NCBI RefSeq assembly: GCF_963678635.1
Contig: NC_087064.1
Location: 75,482,213-75,546,212, forward strand
Direction of reading: 5' to 3'
DNA length: 64,000 nt
DNA from: Symsagittifera roscoffensis
Lineage: Eukaryota > Xenacoelomorpha > Acoela > Convolutidae
Shown here: positions 58,401 to 64,000 of the stretch, one piece after another
Layout: the number at the start of each line of letters is the position of its first letter
Position numbering within the stretch: the first letter of the stretch is position 1
Notes under the pieces: model-generated
Told to the model about the DNA's origin: nothing
Databases searched by the model: none
The model's input: the letters and a program-made list of their open reading frames with translations, nothing else
Made by a program: the position numbers and the translations under genes

Positions 58401-61400
58401 CAAAAATGTTCAGAAAAAGATGTTTCGATGCCCAGCTAAAAAGACCCAAAGCACAAAAATTATGCCAGCCAAACATAATTAATAAAAACCGAAAAAATAG
58501 GCAGAAAAATCATTCAGTTTTAGACTGTTTCGAAGAAGTTGATTGATCGGTTATTAATTCTATGAATTAACAAGACTGCTCGTATCAGGGCGAAGCCCTG
58601 AATGTTCCGACTGCCTTTTAAGGTTTATGGAGCAGCAGTAATAACATTAAAAAAATTAAATGAAATAAAAAAAATGAATAATTTTTTTCTAAAATTTGAA
58701 ATTTTTTATGAAACTCATCCCCCCACACGCCATATAAAGTACAAAAAGATAGATTTCGTTCCTTGTAACAAATCAATTATGACAAATAAGCTTTATTCAA
58801 CCAATTTGGAACGATTTATAAGACGGATTAAACCTCCGCTTACGCGTTAATAGCGCGAATTATATCGCGCGTTAATTGTCCCAAATTGGTCAAAATGGCC
58901 AAAATGGCAATCTTTAAACCCTCATAACTTTACGAAAAATGATCACAGGTGAAATATTTTTTCAAATTTAAGCTCAGGACAACAATACCTTTTGAATGAT
59001 ATAAAAAAATTCCGTCAAAAATGGCTAGTTAAAAAGTCGAAATTTGTCTGAAGAAAAAAAAACCCACCCCGAGCACAAATATTCCGTTACTTTCGTATCG
59101 AAAGTCGGAACAAAAAAAAATTTAAAAAGTTTGAGATTTTATGTAAAAACATCCCCTCACACGTCATATTAAGTACAAAGTGATAGATTGTGCGCCTAGT
59201 AACAAATCAATTATGGCAAACAAGCTTCTTTCAACCAATTTGAAACGATTTTAAGACGGATTAAATCTCGCTTACGCGTTAATAGCGCGAAATTTATCGC
59301 GAGTTAATTGTCCCAAATTGGCCAAAATGGCAACCTTTAAACCCCCATAACTTTACGAAAAACGATCACAGGTAAAATATCTTTTCAAATTCAAGCTCAG
59401 GACAACAATAGTTTTCGAATGATATAAAAAAATTGCGTCAAAAACGGCTAGTTAAAAAGTCGAAATTTGTCTGAAGAAAACAAAAACCCACCCCGAGCAC
59501 AAATATTCCGTTACTTTTGTATCGAAAGTCGGAACAATAAGATGATTCAAATTATCCGGACAAAACGAATTTAAACTTCAAATTTGAAGCGCGTTTTTCA
59601 TAAATTGGTTCACTATAGACAAAAAAGGAAAACAAAACTTGCATAGAACTTTAACAGAAAAGAATGAAACTCTAGCTTGCATATATAAAATTGAAATGTA
59701 ATGAACTAAAGGCAACCACACTAACTTTGCATGTTCCTTAATTATAATGTATTAAACCAAATTGCATTTCAAACATCTCGCGAATATCGAGTCGGAAAAA
59801 TTCTGAAACACGATTTTCATTATTTAACTGTTGTATTTGAAACCAATATCTTTTTTTTGGTTCCATTGATAAAAGAACTAAAAAAGCATCAAATTTTAGC
59901 TTATTACTAATGAAAAGTCGCCAAAATGTTCATCTTTTTTTTAAAAATCCGCCTCGCCCCTCGAAAAAAAAAATTTAGATCCGCTTCTGATTGTACCGAT
60001 TGAGGAGCTCGTTTCTATAAAATATTGGGTCTGGTTGAGAAAACTCTCTCGATGCAGTGCTGGCAAAAATTGTCACAATTAGACACTTTCACGGCAGAAT
60101 TTTTGAACGTCATTAAATTAATCACAAAAGAACCTGAGATTTCTCAACATATTATTGTTAGACTAAGCATGTCTAGTGTAGTACTTACTACTCAATCCAA
60201 ACGATCCACTGGCACATATCGGCGACTGAGATCTTTTCCGTTTAACTGCAACATCCGTTCTGCCTATTCCATGGTTCACCTTGCTAGCCCACAAATCATT
60301 CTGACTATGGCTGAATGCATTTTTTGAGTTACGTTGTTTCAATTTCTGGTTAAAGGAAGATATAATTGATCCATTCATGAATTCCACGAGCGAAAAATTT
60401 CCCGTGTCAACAAGTTCCGAGATTCTAAATGGAAAACATAGTGAGCATATATCAACAAAAACCAAGTTCGAATGCAACATTTTAATTGTAAAAATTACAC
60501 CAACTGAGAGTCTGAGGTCTTGACATTAAATCCAGTCGTTCCAAAACAACCAATATAACGAGAGAAGTCCTGAAACACAAAAATACCATAAATGACTTGG
60601 GGTATAAATTTCGCTAAATTCTTCGAGAGTCGAATAATATAAATGAAATAGTAGATAACACTTCAGATATCAAAAAATTGTGTTTCCACGGCTTGAAAGC
60701 AGAAATAAGGCAATCAGACATAGCTGCACCAACACAATCAAGTAGGAAATGTATATCAGACAAATGCGCCACATTCGGCTTCAAAGAAGTCTCCAAAACA
60801 TCGAAGTAATGATTGACATCTGAGATGGAGCTGGACCTCGGGGAGTCCAGAACATACACGACGTCCGCACTGAAGTCTCGAAACGAAAGGACAACAGAGC
60901 AAATTAAGTTTAGTTTGTCCTCTTGGGTTAAAGGTGCAGACTGTGTTTGCTTAGTGCCTTCTGAGAAGCCAGTTAACACGTTTTGAAAGGTCATGAAAAT
61001 TTGGTCCGTCAACTCGAACATTCTAGAACAAAATGATTATATTTAAGGTTAAAACTACTTAGCAACCAAAACCTTGCCTCCTCTGAAACTCAGAGGGCCC
61101 TTTCACGTTTCTAATAAACTATCAAAAATATCAACATCACGGTCGGATTTTCGCGGGGGGGGGGTTGGTTATGGACGCTTCCCCTTCAGGAATTCGACCC
61201 TTTGGTATTATTTACCCTTCGACCCTAATGCCCTTTGGTATTATTTTATGACATCCATTTTAGGCCATCGAGCAAACCTTAAATTTTTCCGAAGGCGCTT
61301 TTGGTGCCAATACATATTAATTTTGAACGGGGAGCTTAGTCAGTTTTCCAAAAAAATTTCGAAAAAACGGTCTACGAAAAACGTTGAAAATCCGCCCCCC

Positions 61401-61947
61401 TCGAGAAAATCCTAGATTCGCCCCGAGCCAAAATTTTTAAAAATGCGCAGAGAAAAAGTCACCAGGATTTTGTACGGAACAAGCTAAATAATGTTCATCA
61501 TATTTATTGATAAAATGGCTCTTTTCCAGTTCCCCCTTTCAAAATACCGAGTTTTATGTTTGTTTTACGTGTTATTACGACTAAATGCGTGATGTTACGC
61601 TGTAAAGTATGAAGAACAAATCGGTTCAGAATTGTCGATTTGTTTACCACACCAAATTTCATTGCATTATGACAACGTTAAATAAGCTTTTCAAAAATGT
61701 ATTTGAAAGGGGGGGGGGCGAACTGGAAAAGAGCCGATAAAATATATCTGCACGCAAATTTCAGTCAACTACTTTTTCATTCAATCATCCATTCGACTCA
61801 CCCGTCGTGTTTCGACCCCAGTAGAGCCACCCACAAATTCGCACTCTGGTCTTCAGTCAAGGCTGCCCTGGCCACAGCGGACAGAACAGACAAAGTAAAT
61901 TTGTGTCCATTGGCAGATGCAAATTCAGGTGATATCACAAACAACAT
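42117..61947 (-). CDS. TICRR: Treslin / TICRR, DNA replication initiation factor (complete, 12 exons)
   Basis: Exons, 5' to 3': 61802-61947, 60662-61022, 60499-60569, 60189-60424, 56587-57015, 56295-56437, 51536-51606, 51404-51463, 51098-51232, 50593-50931, 43663-44222, 42117-43468. They sum to 3903 bases (1300 residues) with every phase matching. The N-terminal ~200 residues line up by pattern with the Treslin N-terminal domain. Exons 6-10 (FSTERELFSFVD, EFSKRFKKFIES) match the Sld3/Treslin STD domain that binds CDC45. KKLITKKVLETP (residues 852-863) matches a conserved Treslin block after the STD. A CDK-type site, SKTPGKENTRK, lies at residues 826-836. Treslin with MTBP and TopBP1 loads CDC45 onto licensed origins in the nucleus. 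An in-frame TGA 14 codons upstream supports the chosen ATG. The protein is shorter than the roughly 1900-residue human one, mostly in the disordered tail. Confidence 0.88.
43663..44222 (-). CDS. TICRR: TICRR exon 11, basic linker with candidate CDK site
   Basis: Starts after GTGTTCTAG with the last base of a split arginine codon and ends one base into the next codon at a weak GTTTGC donor. The product is Lys/Arg/Ser-rich; KRKRSASKTPGKENTRK combines a nuclear-localisation-like cluster with a TPxK site. Its 5' edge is 30 bp from the LTR-element target duplication in intron 10. Confidence 0.8.
44256..44671 (+). repeat. 5' LTR
   Basis: 416 bp, TG...CA. Contains a possible TATA-like GTATAAG near 44528 and AATAAA at 44460-44465; an internal palindrome GTGCTGAAATTACTTG/TAATTTCAGCAC lies at about 44373-44399. 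Confidence 0.9.
44460..44465 (+). promoter_or_regulatory. Candidate polyadenylation signal in the LTR
   Basis: AATAAA within GCCGCAATAAACCAG. Its presence on the plus strand of both LTRs supports the plus orientation. Confidence 0.45.
44674..44683 (+). promoter_or_regulatory. Candidate tRNA primer-binding site overlapping the first ATG
   Basis: TGGTGCAATG begins two bases after the LTR and starts with TGG, the complement of a tRNA CCA end. The ATG of the long ORF is its last three bases. The donor tRNA is not identified, and complementarity beyond ten bases is unproven. Confidence 0.35.
44681..46420 (+). CDS. LTR-element ORF1, 579 residues, possible envelope-type membrane protein
   Basis: Begins ten bases after the 5' LTR and ends at a TAG in the run TTTTTTTTAG. 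The middle has a cysteine-bearing, aromatic-rich, beta-like region (GYLLSGNRSNFLDYEG, PLYVFEDKRCYKRIPIFY, AVPCGSENSHN). A hydrophobic segment lies near residues 413-440 (YAMFNFIGFLFSLLKG), followed by a polar Pro/His/Asn-rich tail. This order, ectodomain then one membrane anchor then tail, resembles envelope or viral-glycoprotein genes carried by some invertebrate LTR elements. No signal peptide is seen at the N-terminus, so the ORF is probably 5'-truncated or normally spliced to a leader. The assignment is an inference; gag-like identity is excluded only by eye. Confidence 0.5.
   Translation: MIKFHEKYFIQSIPYEQVNPLRKISSNFRNIHNIENKLTRFQIYQETELACKYRNPLHKTQYSEILVEYENGFDMTTGKIKADPYATSHPLNEGTSYIPVNFQKNTGQPGGHLKPQDDHSTRLQELSLMNSTYFGNIHYDIHLDMKLDYTISRIFQEMSLSELETLHQLCELERTQILQSLALAVLKIPYAGYLLSGNRSNFLDYEGNILWFYTCTKKVSPLYVFEDKRCYKRIPIFYKNKVHFVDTLSRRTYFWDTAVPCGSENSHNVVQLNPDEDKYYLFTPYPTLMQSLKKFSPESIRAIARNPNIDLQSIGIYSKSDIQHHIRTQQFQELLTQMGTIQRQSIDQNLRKLAETAGFADIYTQDYSGYFKDIKDYIYLNGEKYRPQDISPINIFSFVTLKNEILDFLGWPYYILEKLTILYAMFNFIGFLFSLLKGIYNTCAIHTQVNRQASVARILFAGFFGIFSTSINKILLDAQIKEYNTKIATRQNTYDEEHNNADTTPTAPQLPPLPHNHPLSLVPRNFRNLAIRHNNFRPTISQSPIQHIMPHHSQDENTYEQIIEQPHTTAFQSQNNSFF
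46427..46960 (+). CDS. LTR-element ORF2, Ser/Pro-rich, 177 codons
   Basis: Starts at ATG six bases after the ORF1 stop and in the same frame, so the two are separated only by TAG CCC ACG. The product is a low-complexity Ser/Pro/Asn/Thr-rich segment (IPIIPLFAFPPPDFPSSN), probably disordered. It ends in TGA, after which the same frame stays open. The coding strand is almost devoid of G. Confidence 0.5.
   Translation: MSRQLGSLHRSNSHPTNLTTPIPIIPLFAFPPPDFPSSNVTSGMNSDTNSHISVLYSISQLNNPNIETPDEFADSEPSPSNNFPTNPSIFSQPPFQPILPNNPDPSNSTPSYASQVTPTYSSLHSDQSSHSPDTPRISPKLDNFITLQQQPYHLDIPTINQISSTTDSSKPPTPTAS
46961..48235 (+). CDS. LTR-element ORF3 (in frame with ORF1/ORF2), about 424 codons, first ATG at 47225
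   Basis: The frame of ORF2 continues past the TGA for 424 codons. Its first ATG is 47225, giving 336 residues. The C-terminal part looks globular, rich in aromatic residues and histidine (TPYVFTLNIFDRKFDHII, YPITKTF-like PITKTFNAEESRPFLIP). No known domain is recognised. A perfect splice donor, AACAG|GTAAGT, follows the TAA directly. Whether ORF1-3 form a readthrough polyprotein or a decayed single ORF cannot be settled here. Confidence 0.45.
   Translation: MYTESLAPSSTTTESSLSTNRAYRTFKRKFPNHPFPAKPGTAREYINHPQHTNTKEFLAITLPSFPQYTLNTPHDTNETRNFVDEYVLMPTLPWTSYYHFTNPLCLPLSNTHIDIERNKDMLYRLTTTLTPRQFTYIGYKKSLKTHTAPRANEYTLEYYDHNIIRTNQDQFLDDDRFANPQITEKFFIKTPYVFTLNIFDRKFDHIISEALSDTQAYESFKERFQLFSLTFHFLAPHERDLHCSHDIMLRTKQTHTYTYYRFIQNHFDLHTPSRQPHHRFQFINSKYTSPFFLNFTYCIKDTNLHGILRNYDPITQMYIFCPITKTFNAEESRPFLIPQEFVQPIEIPILEFIHNTKFNHKLYNLIQNTPYEFAVGTEELTTIKALQLLWPLLQTKNIIRILAKLLTTSDLIHDIFPHGFFPDD
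48236..49824 (+). other. Non-coding 3' internal region of the LTR element
   Basis: Contains a possible short intron (donor at 48239, acceptor TTTCTTTAG near 48314) and GCAGTAAATTAA-type repeats at 48440-48580. GGCCTAACCCACC occurs twice at about 49086 and 49130; on the minus strand TAGCGCGGTGGGTTAGGCC resembles a pol III A box as in tRNA-derived SINEs. A 158-codon minus-strand ORF (49296-49772) with a hydrophobic N-terminus is probably chance. Confidence 0.4.
49825..50234 (+). repeat. 3' LTR
   Basis: 410 bp; matches the 5' LTR throughout apart from the loss of six bases in AGATAGCG(TTAGCG)TGACG. Confidence 0.9.
50262..50446. mobile_element. Second copy of the GGGGTTTAGGAA MITE (3' end truncated)
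   Basis: Begins GGGGTTTAGGAACTTAGACG as at 39775 and has the inner inverted end GTCGTCTAATTTGCTTGTCG, but lacks the final CCTAGGCCCC. It does not carry the internal duplication of the first copy. It lies 27 bp from the LTR element, in TICRR intron 10. Confidence 0.7.
50593..57015 (-). CDS. TICRR: TICRR exons 5-10, linker and Sld3/Treslin STD domain
   Basis: Exon 5 (56587-57015) is a polar linker (AAKRQRTKLGTENRKQ) with a conserved-looking TLKTRAAKLFQLSQCP. Exons 6-10 encode the helical STD: FSTERELFSFVDSQLKLL, DMTVIQDFVAFIFSADY, LEKLVILAFEVVRYLASS, DVKRRLEETIEVVF, EFSKRFKKFIESTF. An acidic stretch follows (SDSDWSEDELDES), as after the human STD. Split-codon phases agree at all five junctions. 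Confidence 0.85.
51607..52359. other. TICRR intron 6, 3' part, no feature recognised
   Basis: AT-rich with closed frames. The STD domain could lack a small exon here, but exons 6 and 7 join in phase 0 without one. Confidence 0.3.
52360..53852 (+). pseudogene. Decayed Helentron/Helitron element: Pif1-like helicase C-terminus with 3' terminus
   Basis: Plus-strand fragments at 52757-53047 and 53105-53461 resemble the C-terminal half of Helitron helicases. MPKKNAIVILAGNIDVSDGL fits the M-L-N-D-GL-NG segment; ITIHKYQSLTLECVVVD and FGQIYVALSRVQ correspond to helicase motifs V and VI (IHKSQG-like, then VALSR). Stops and frameshifts separate the pieces. The region runs into GGGCAGTCGGAACATTCAGG, a hairpin CAGGGTTTCTGCGCCCTG, and CAGTCTTG at 53852. 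This is the same 3' terminus as the family A HINEs, so it is likely their autonomous relative. No Rep nuclease motif was found. Confidence 0.7.
53853..54070 (+). mobile_element. HINE-like element, family A 5' half, abutting the Helentron 3' end
   Basis: TTGTTCCGACTTTCGAAGAA follows the CTTG of the preceding element directly, then GATTTGTGCTCGGG, GATCATTTTTTCGAAAAG and TTTGGGATAACC. The 3' half is missing. Confidence 0.6.
54071..55619. other. TICRR intron 6, AT-rich with a short local duplication
   Basis: The phrase CGTCATATCTCGGAAGCT recurs at about 54518, 54669 and 54822 with related flanks, a decayed ~150-bp tandem triplication. No gene is seen. Confidence 0.5.
55620..55869 (+). mobile_element. 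HINE-like element, family A 3' half (forward)
   Basis: CGCGCGATATATTTTGTGCG, TTTTAATCCGTCTTAG and GTTGAGGCACGCTA lead to a decayed hairpin (CAAGGCTTGGCCCTG) and GAGCAGTCTCG before TTTT. Confidence 0.5.
55989..56225 (-). mobile_element. HINE-like element, family A 3' part (reverse)
   Basis: AAGACTGCTCGTATACAGGG with hairpin CAGGGCAAAGCCCTG, TGAATGTTTTGACTTCC, then sequence like the 37718 variant, ending about 70 bp from TICRR exon 6. Confidence 0.55.
57016..58028. other. TICRR intron 4, 3' part
   Basis: AT-rich. ATATTCCGTCACTTTCTTCG and AAAGTCGAAACAA near 57967-58008 form a decayed family A 5' end. No gene is seen. Confidence 0.35.
58029..58240. mobile_element. Fragment related to the hAT-like MITE at 29910
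   Basis: AGGAGCGGATTTAAAG, AGGCGCCTTTGGCGCCAAAAT and GGTCAAAAATTTCCAAAAGTG match the ends and interior of the 29910 element; no clean termini remain. Confidence 0.45.
58571..59113 (-). mobile_element. HINE-like element, family A (complete), in TICRR intron 4
   Basis: From CAAGACTGCTCGTATCAGGG (hairpin CAGGGCGAAGCCCTG, then ATGTTCCGACTGCC) to CGTATCGAAAGTCGGAACAA. It is very similar to the 16065 copy, including GCTTACGCGTTAATAGCGCG and ATTCCGTTACTTTCG. Confidence 0.75.
59114..59537 (-). mobile_element. HINE-like element, family A (lacks hairpin end), tandem to the previous copy
   Basis: Repeats the interior and 5' end of the neighbouring copy (TTTGAGATTTTATGTAAAAA to CGTATCGAAAGTCGGAACAA) but has no CAAGACTGC/hairpin segment. 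The pair is a direct tandem joined at GGAACAAAAA. Confidence 0.7.
59538..60188. other. TICRR intron 4, 5' part
   Basis: AT-rich; a hAT-MITE-like end (CGCCTCGCCCCTCGAAAAA, AGATCCGCTTCTG) is at 59948-59990. No exon is supported. Confidence 0.35.
60189..61947 (-). CDS. TICRR: TICRR exons 1-4, N-terminal domain
   Basis: Exon 1 begins MLFVISPEFASANGHKF and ends GSKHDG at a GTGAGT donor. Exon 2 runs MFELTDQIFMTF to HNFLISE at a weak GTGTTA donor. Exon 3 (DFSRYIGCFGTTGFNV) and exon 4 (ISELVDTGNFSLVEFMN to GSFGLS, donor GTAAGT) follow. The order of beta-strand-like and helical segments matches the start of vertebrate Treslin (hydrophobic strand at the N-terminus, helix, then a phenylalanine-rich segment). 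The 60662 junction is the least certain splice site in the gene. Confidence 0.75.
61110..61428. mobile_element. hAT-MITE-like element in TICRR intron 1
   Basis: Left end CGGTCGGATTTTCGCGGGG, interior CCGAAGGCGCTTTTGGTGCC and TTTCCAAAAAAATTTCG, right end CCTCGAGAAAATCCTAGATT then CGCCCCGAG. It is related to 29910-30269, but no target duplication could be read. Confidence 0.5.
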
Positions 61948-62859
61948 TATTGTCTCACAACTGAGACGACGACTTAGCTCAACGCAATCTCAACACAAAC
62001 CTGAAAATGACGGAGATCACAAAACACAGGTCATCAAATTAATCAAATTTGGAGTATGATGCGACTGTTTGGTATCTCGTATCCCTCTTTTATATGTGGT
62101 AACTAAAGATTTAAAAACTTGGGTAACTTGGATTTAAAAAATGATCTAAAACAGGTCAAAATGACGTTTTAGGGCTTTTTTGGTAAGTACTGACCAAAAA
62201 AGGCGATTTTTTTCTGACGCCGCCACTGTTTAGAACTAATTTATTTGAGTTGCCTCTCAAAAGTCAGGAGAAGCCAGTTATCTACTTTCGAGGAGCAATC
62301 TCTTGAAAACATGTAGCTCATTGTCCTTTGATTACGACAAACTAGTTTTATCAAAAACCAATTTCCCTTTTGGATGTGAAATCCGAAGCAGCTAAAAACA
62401 GCAATTTTTAGGTCATTACTTTCGTCTATCTCTAATATAACAAACAAAAAACAACTATAAGAAGAAATTGCATCCAATTTGGAATGCTTGTACTCAGAGA
62501 CAACCAAACAACGGCTTACATTCCAATCAGGAACAATATCACCAAACCGGATTGGTTTTACTATCATAACTGATTCAAAGTTTTATCGCATTAAAGTGTA
62601 AATCTTAATTTCTAAACTAGCAAAAAAATGAACAAAAGCGAAACCAGCAAAAAAACCATTGAAATTGCGCCAGAGCAAATCTTTCAAGTTCATCTTCAGA
62701 GCAAATCTTTGAGAAAACGAAAAAAAAGACTGACCACAACTTTTTTTGAAAATGACTGACCACAATATAAACACCTTTTAAAGAAATCAAGTTTTCGTAG
62801 CATAAAGAGCAATTTTCATGTAAAGAAGGTTAATCGAGCACTTTACTTGCTTGAAATTA
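61948..62859. other. Upstream flank of TICRR with one unassigned minus-strand ORF
   Basis: A strong acceptor-like TCCGTCATTTTCAG at about 62003 lies 56 bases before the TICRR ATG, so a 5' UTR intron is possible. The ORF at 62241-62567 is described separately. Nothing else is supported. Confidence 0.35.
62241..62567 (-). CDS. Unassigned 108-codon ORF upstream of TICRR
   Basis: ATG to stop on the minus strand, beginning MIVKPIRFGDIVPDWNVS. The composition is protein-like, with several cysteines and tryptophans (LVCRNQRTMSYMFSRDCS), rather than the K/F/N-biased products of chance AT-rich frames. No family is recognised. It could be a small gene, an exon, or a fragment of a mobile element; no splice signals decide this. 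Confidence 0.25.
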   Translation of the reverse strand: MIVKPIRFGDIVPDWNVSRCLVVSEYKHSKLDAISSYSCFLFVILEIDESNDLKIAVFSCFGFHIQKGNWFLIKLVCRNQRTMSYMFSRDCSSKVDNWLLLTFERQLK

Positions 62860-63003
62860 GACTAACTCAAAAATTTCAAACCGGTTTTTCTCGACAGTGG
62901 GGACAAAACTTCCAATTTCAAAAAAAGTTTCTTAAACTGTTTTGAAATTCGAAGTTTTGTCCCCACTGTCGAGAAAAACCGGTTTGAAATTTTTGAGTTA
63001 GAC
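62860..63003. repeat. Near-perfect 64-bp-arm hairpin made from HINE family B sequence
   Basis: Left arm 62860-62923 and right arm 62940-63003 are inverse copies with about two mismatches and a 16-base loop. The arms contain CAAACCGGTTTTTCTCGACA and GTGGGGACAAAACTTC; the first is the family B core also found at 20690, 21260 and 13140. Confidence 0.85.
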
Positions 63004-63839
63004 TGTTTTTTGTTAAAACTAGTTGAATTTGAGAAAAATGGGATCGACAGGTAAAATTTTTCCACTGGCAAATCTCAAAATCAAAATCCATTTTCGAAAT
63101 AAGATGTCGATTAGGTTTTTTCGCGTCCTTACCGTTTTCATAAATGGAGAGAGCTATTCGCAGATGAATTTGAATGGAACTCAAAAAGTTCATATATTCA
63201 TAATTGCCTTCATAAATGCATTAATATGTATGAATGCACTTCGGAGTTATTGGAGTATTTAAGAGTCTTCACTACATTCGACTCGTAATGAGGAACGTAT
63301 AAACATTCCATCGCAAGTATGACCGCTAATGCCAAACTAACGAGTATTTTTGAAATAGAGTATTTTTGAAATAACGAGTATTTTTGAATAAAACCAAGTC
63401 AAAATTAATCGGTAAAAAATTGAGCTGATTACTTACTATCACACTTTTGAAGAAACCAACTCTTCTTTATTTAAATATTTAAAAAACGACTACATACATC
63501 TAAAATATTAAGGCAGGTAAAAGCAGGTTTTATATTCTGAAATTCAGTGCCCGAGGTCTGAGGTACCAAATATGAAACATTAAGGATTTATACAGTTTGT
63601 TGTTGATCGAGAAAAAACCCTATTCCGTATTTATGAATCAGGTTATTTATAAAAATCATGATGTCAAAGCTGAAACTTTTTTTCAAAGATCACAAGATTG
63701 TATCTTCAACAAAGAAATCATTTCTTCCCGCAGTTTATATTCACACAAGTAAAACTGCAATTCGCAAACAAGAGCAAAAACGGCAAAAATCAACTTCAAC
63801 AAAATTTAAAAACATCTGGGGAAAAAGTAGTTTTAAAAA
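63004..63839. other. Right-edge region, no gene recognised
   Basis: AT-rich, with short direct repeats of AACGAGTATTTTTGAA around 63335-63390. Frames of 60-90 codons on both strands look like chance ORFs. Confidence 0.35.
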
Positions 63840-63945
63840 ATAAATAGAATCAGCCAACTTCGGAATTCGAACCACATCCACATTCCTCTTAACAATTCCA
63901 TCATTTGCCTTTCCAATGAGCCATACTGATTGTGTGAAGTAACAC
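63840..63945 (-). ncRNA. tRNA-like SINE candidate or tRNA pseudogene
   Basis: The minus strand reads TATGGCTCATTGGAAAGGCA (A-box-like) and, about 30 bases on, ATGTGGTTCGAATTCCG (B-box-like, matching GGTTCGANNCC). The intervening arm does not pair as a standard anticodon stem, so a functional tRNA is unlikely. Confidence 0.4.
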
Positions 63946-64000
63946 ACATTGTGAAGTGATAAATACGAGGCAGCAATAAGTTCAGCTTTGATAATCTGAG

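Noticed and set aside
60614-60661. Reading TICRR exon 2 through to the stop at 60614
   Set aside because: This would truncate the protein. The GTGTTA donor at 60661 joins a well-formed exon at 60499-60569 in phase and restores the full gene.
61697-62059. 120-codon plus-strand ORF with good composition
   Set aside because: The minus strand of the same segment encodes the start of Treslin, with an ATG, a GTGAGT donor and phase continuity into the next exon. The plus-strand frame is its shadow.

Overview
This window is nuclear DNA from an animal, almost certainly an AT-rich invertebrate. It has GT-AG introns of 0.1 to 6 kb, four recognisable animal gene families, and many Helentron, MITE, LINE and LTR elements in introns and intergenic DNA. 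No operon, CRISPR array or other prokaryotic feature is present. The species cannot be named from sequence alone. All identifications were made by eye from motifs, reading-frame continuity and splice-phase bookkeeping.

Layout. 0.5-5.4 kb: four phase-compatible minus-strand exons of an unrecognised, possibly extracellular beta-rich protein that runs off the left edge. 6.3-10.7 kb: Helentron-like (HINE-type) elements and a four-copy array of about 704 bp, each unit carrying an H1-tail-like K/S/P-rich ORF. 12.0-13.6 kb: a second HINE family in head-to-tail copies. 13.9-18.8 kb (minus): a four-exon 3CxxC zinc-finger (RTP-like) gene with one GC-AG intron. 19-31 kb: no gene seen; HINE and MITE copies and a faint Ty3/gypsy remnant. 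31.6-34.9 kb: a decayed non-LTR retrotransposon. 36.2-39.4 kb (plus): a two-exon SLC22-like transporter. 40.1-40.8 kb (minus): intronless RRP36. 42.1-61.9 kb (minus): a complete 12-exon Treslin/TICRR gene of 3903 coding bases (1300 residues). Its introns hold a recent LTR element (44.26-50.23 kb), a decayed Helentron helicase (52.4-53.85 kb) and several HINEs. 62-64 kb: a near-perfect hairpin and a tRNA-like SINE candidate.

The host genes are ordinary: replication initiation (TICRR), ribosome biogenesis (RRP36), membrane transport (SLC22) and a zinc-finger protein. The unusual content is mobile. (i) Two non-autonomous element families share one terminal design: TTGTTCCGAC at the 5' end, GTCGGAAC followed by a short hairpin at the 3' end, and a final CTTG next to T's. 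A Pif1-like helicase remnant ends in that same structure. (ii) A GC-rich H1-tail-like coding segment has been captured into one family and tandemly amplified. (iii) An LTR element with LTRs identical except for one 6-bp indel carries no recognisable gag or pol, but one 1185-codon frame interrupted by exactly two stop codons.
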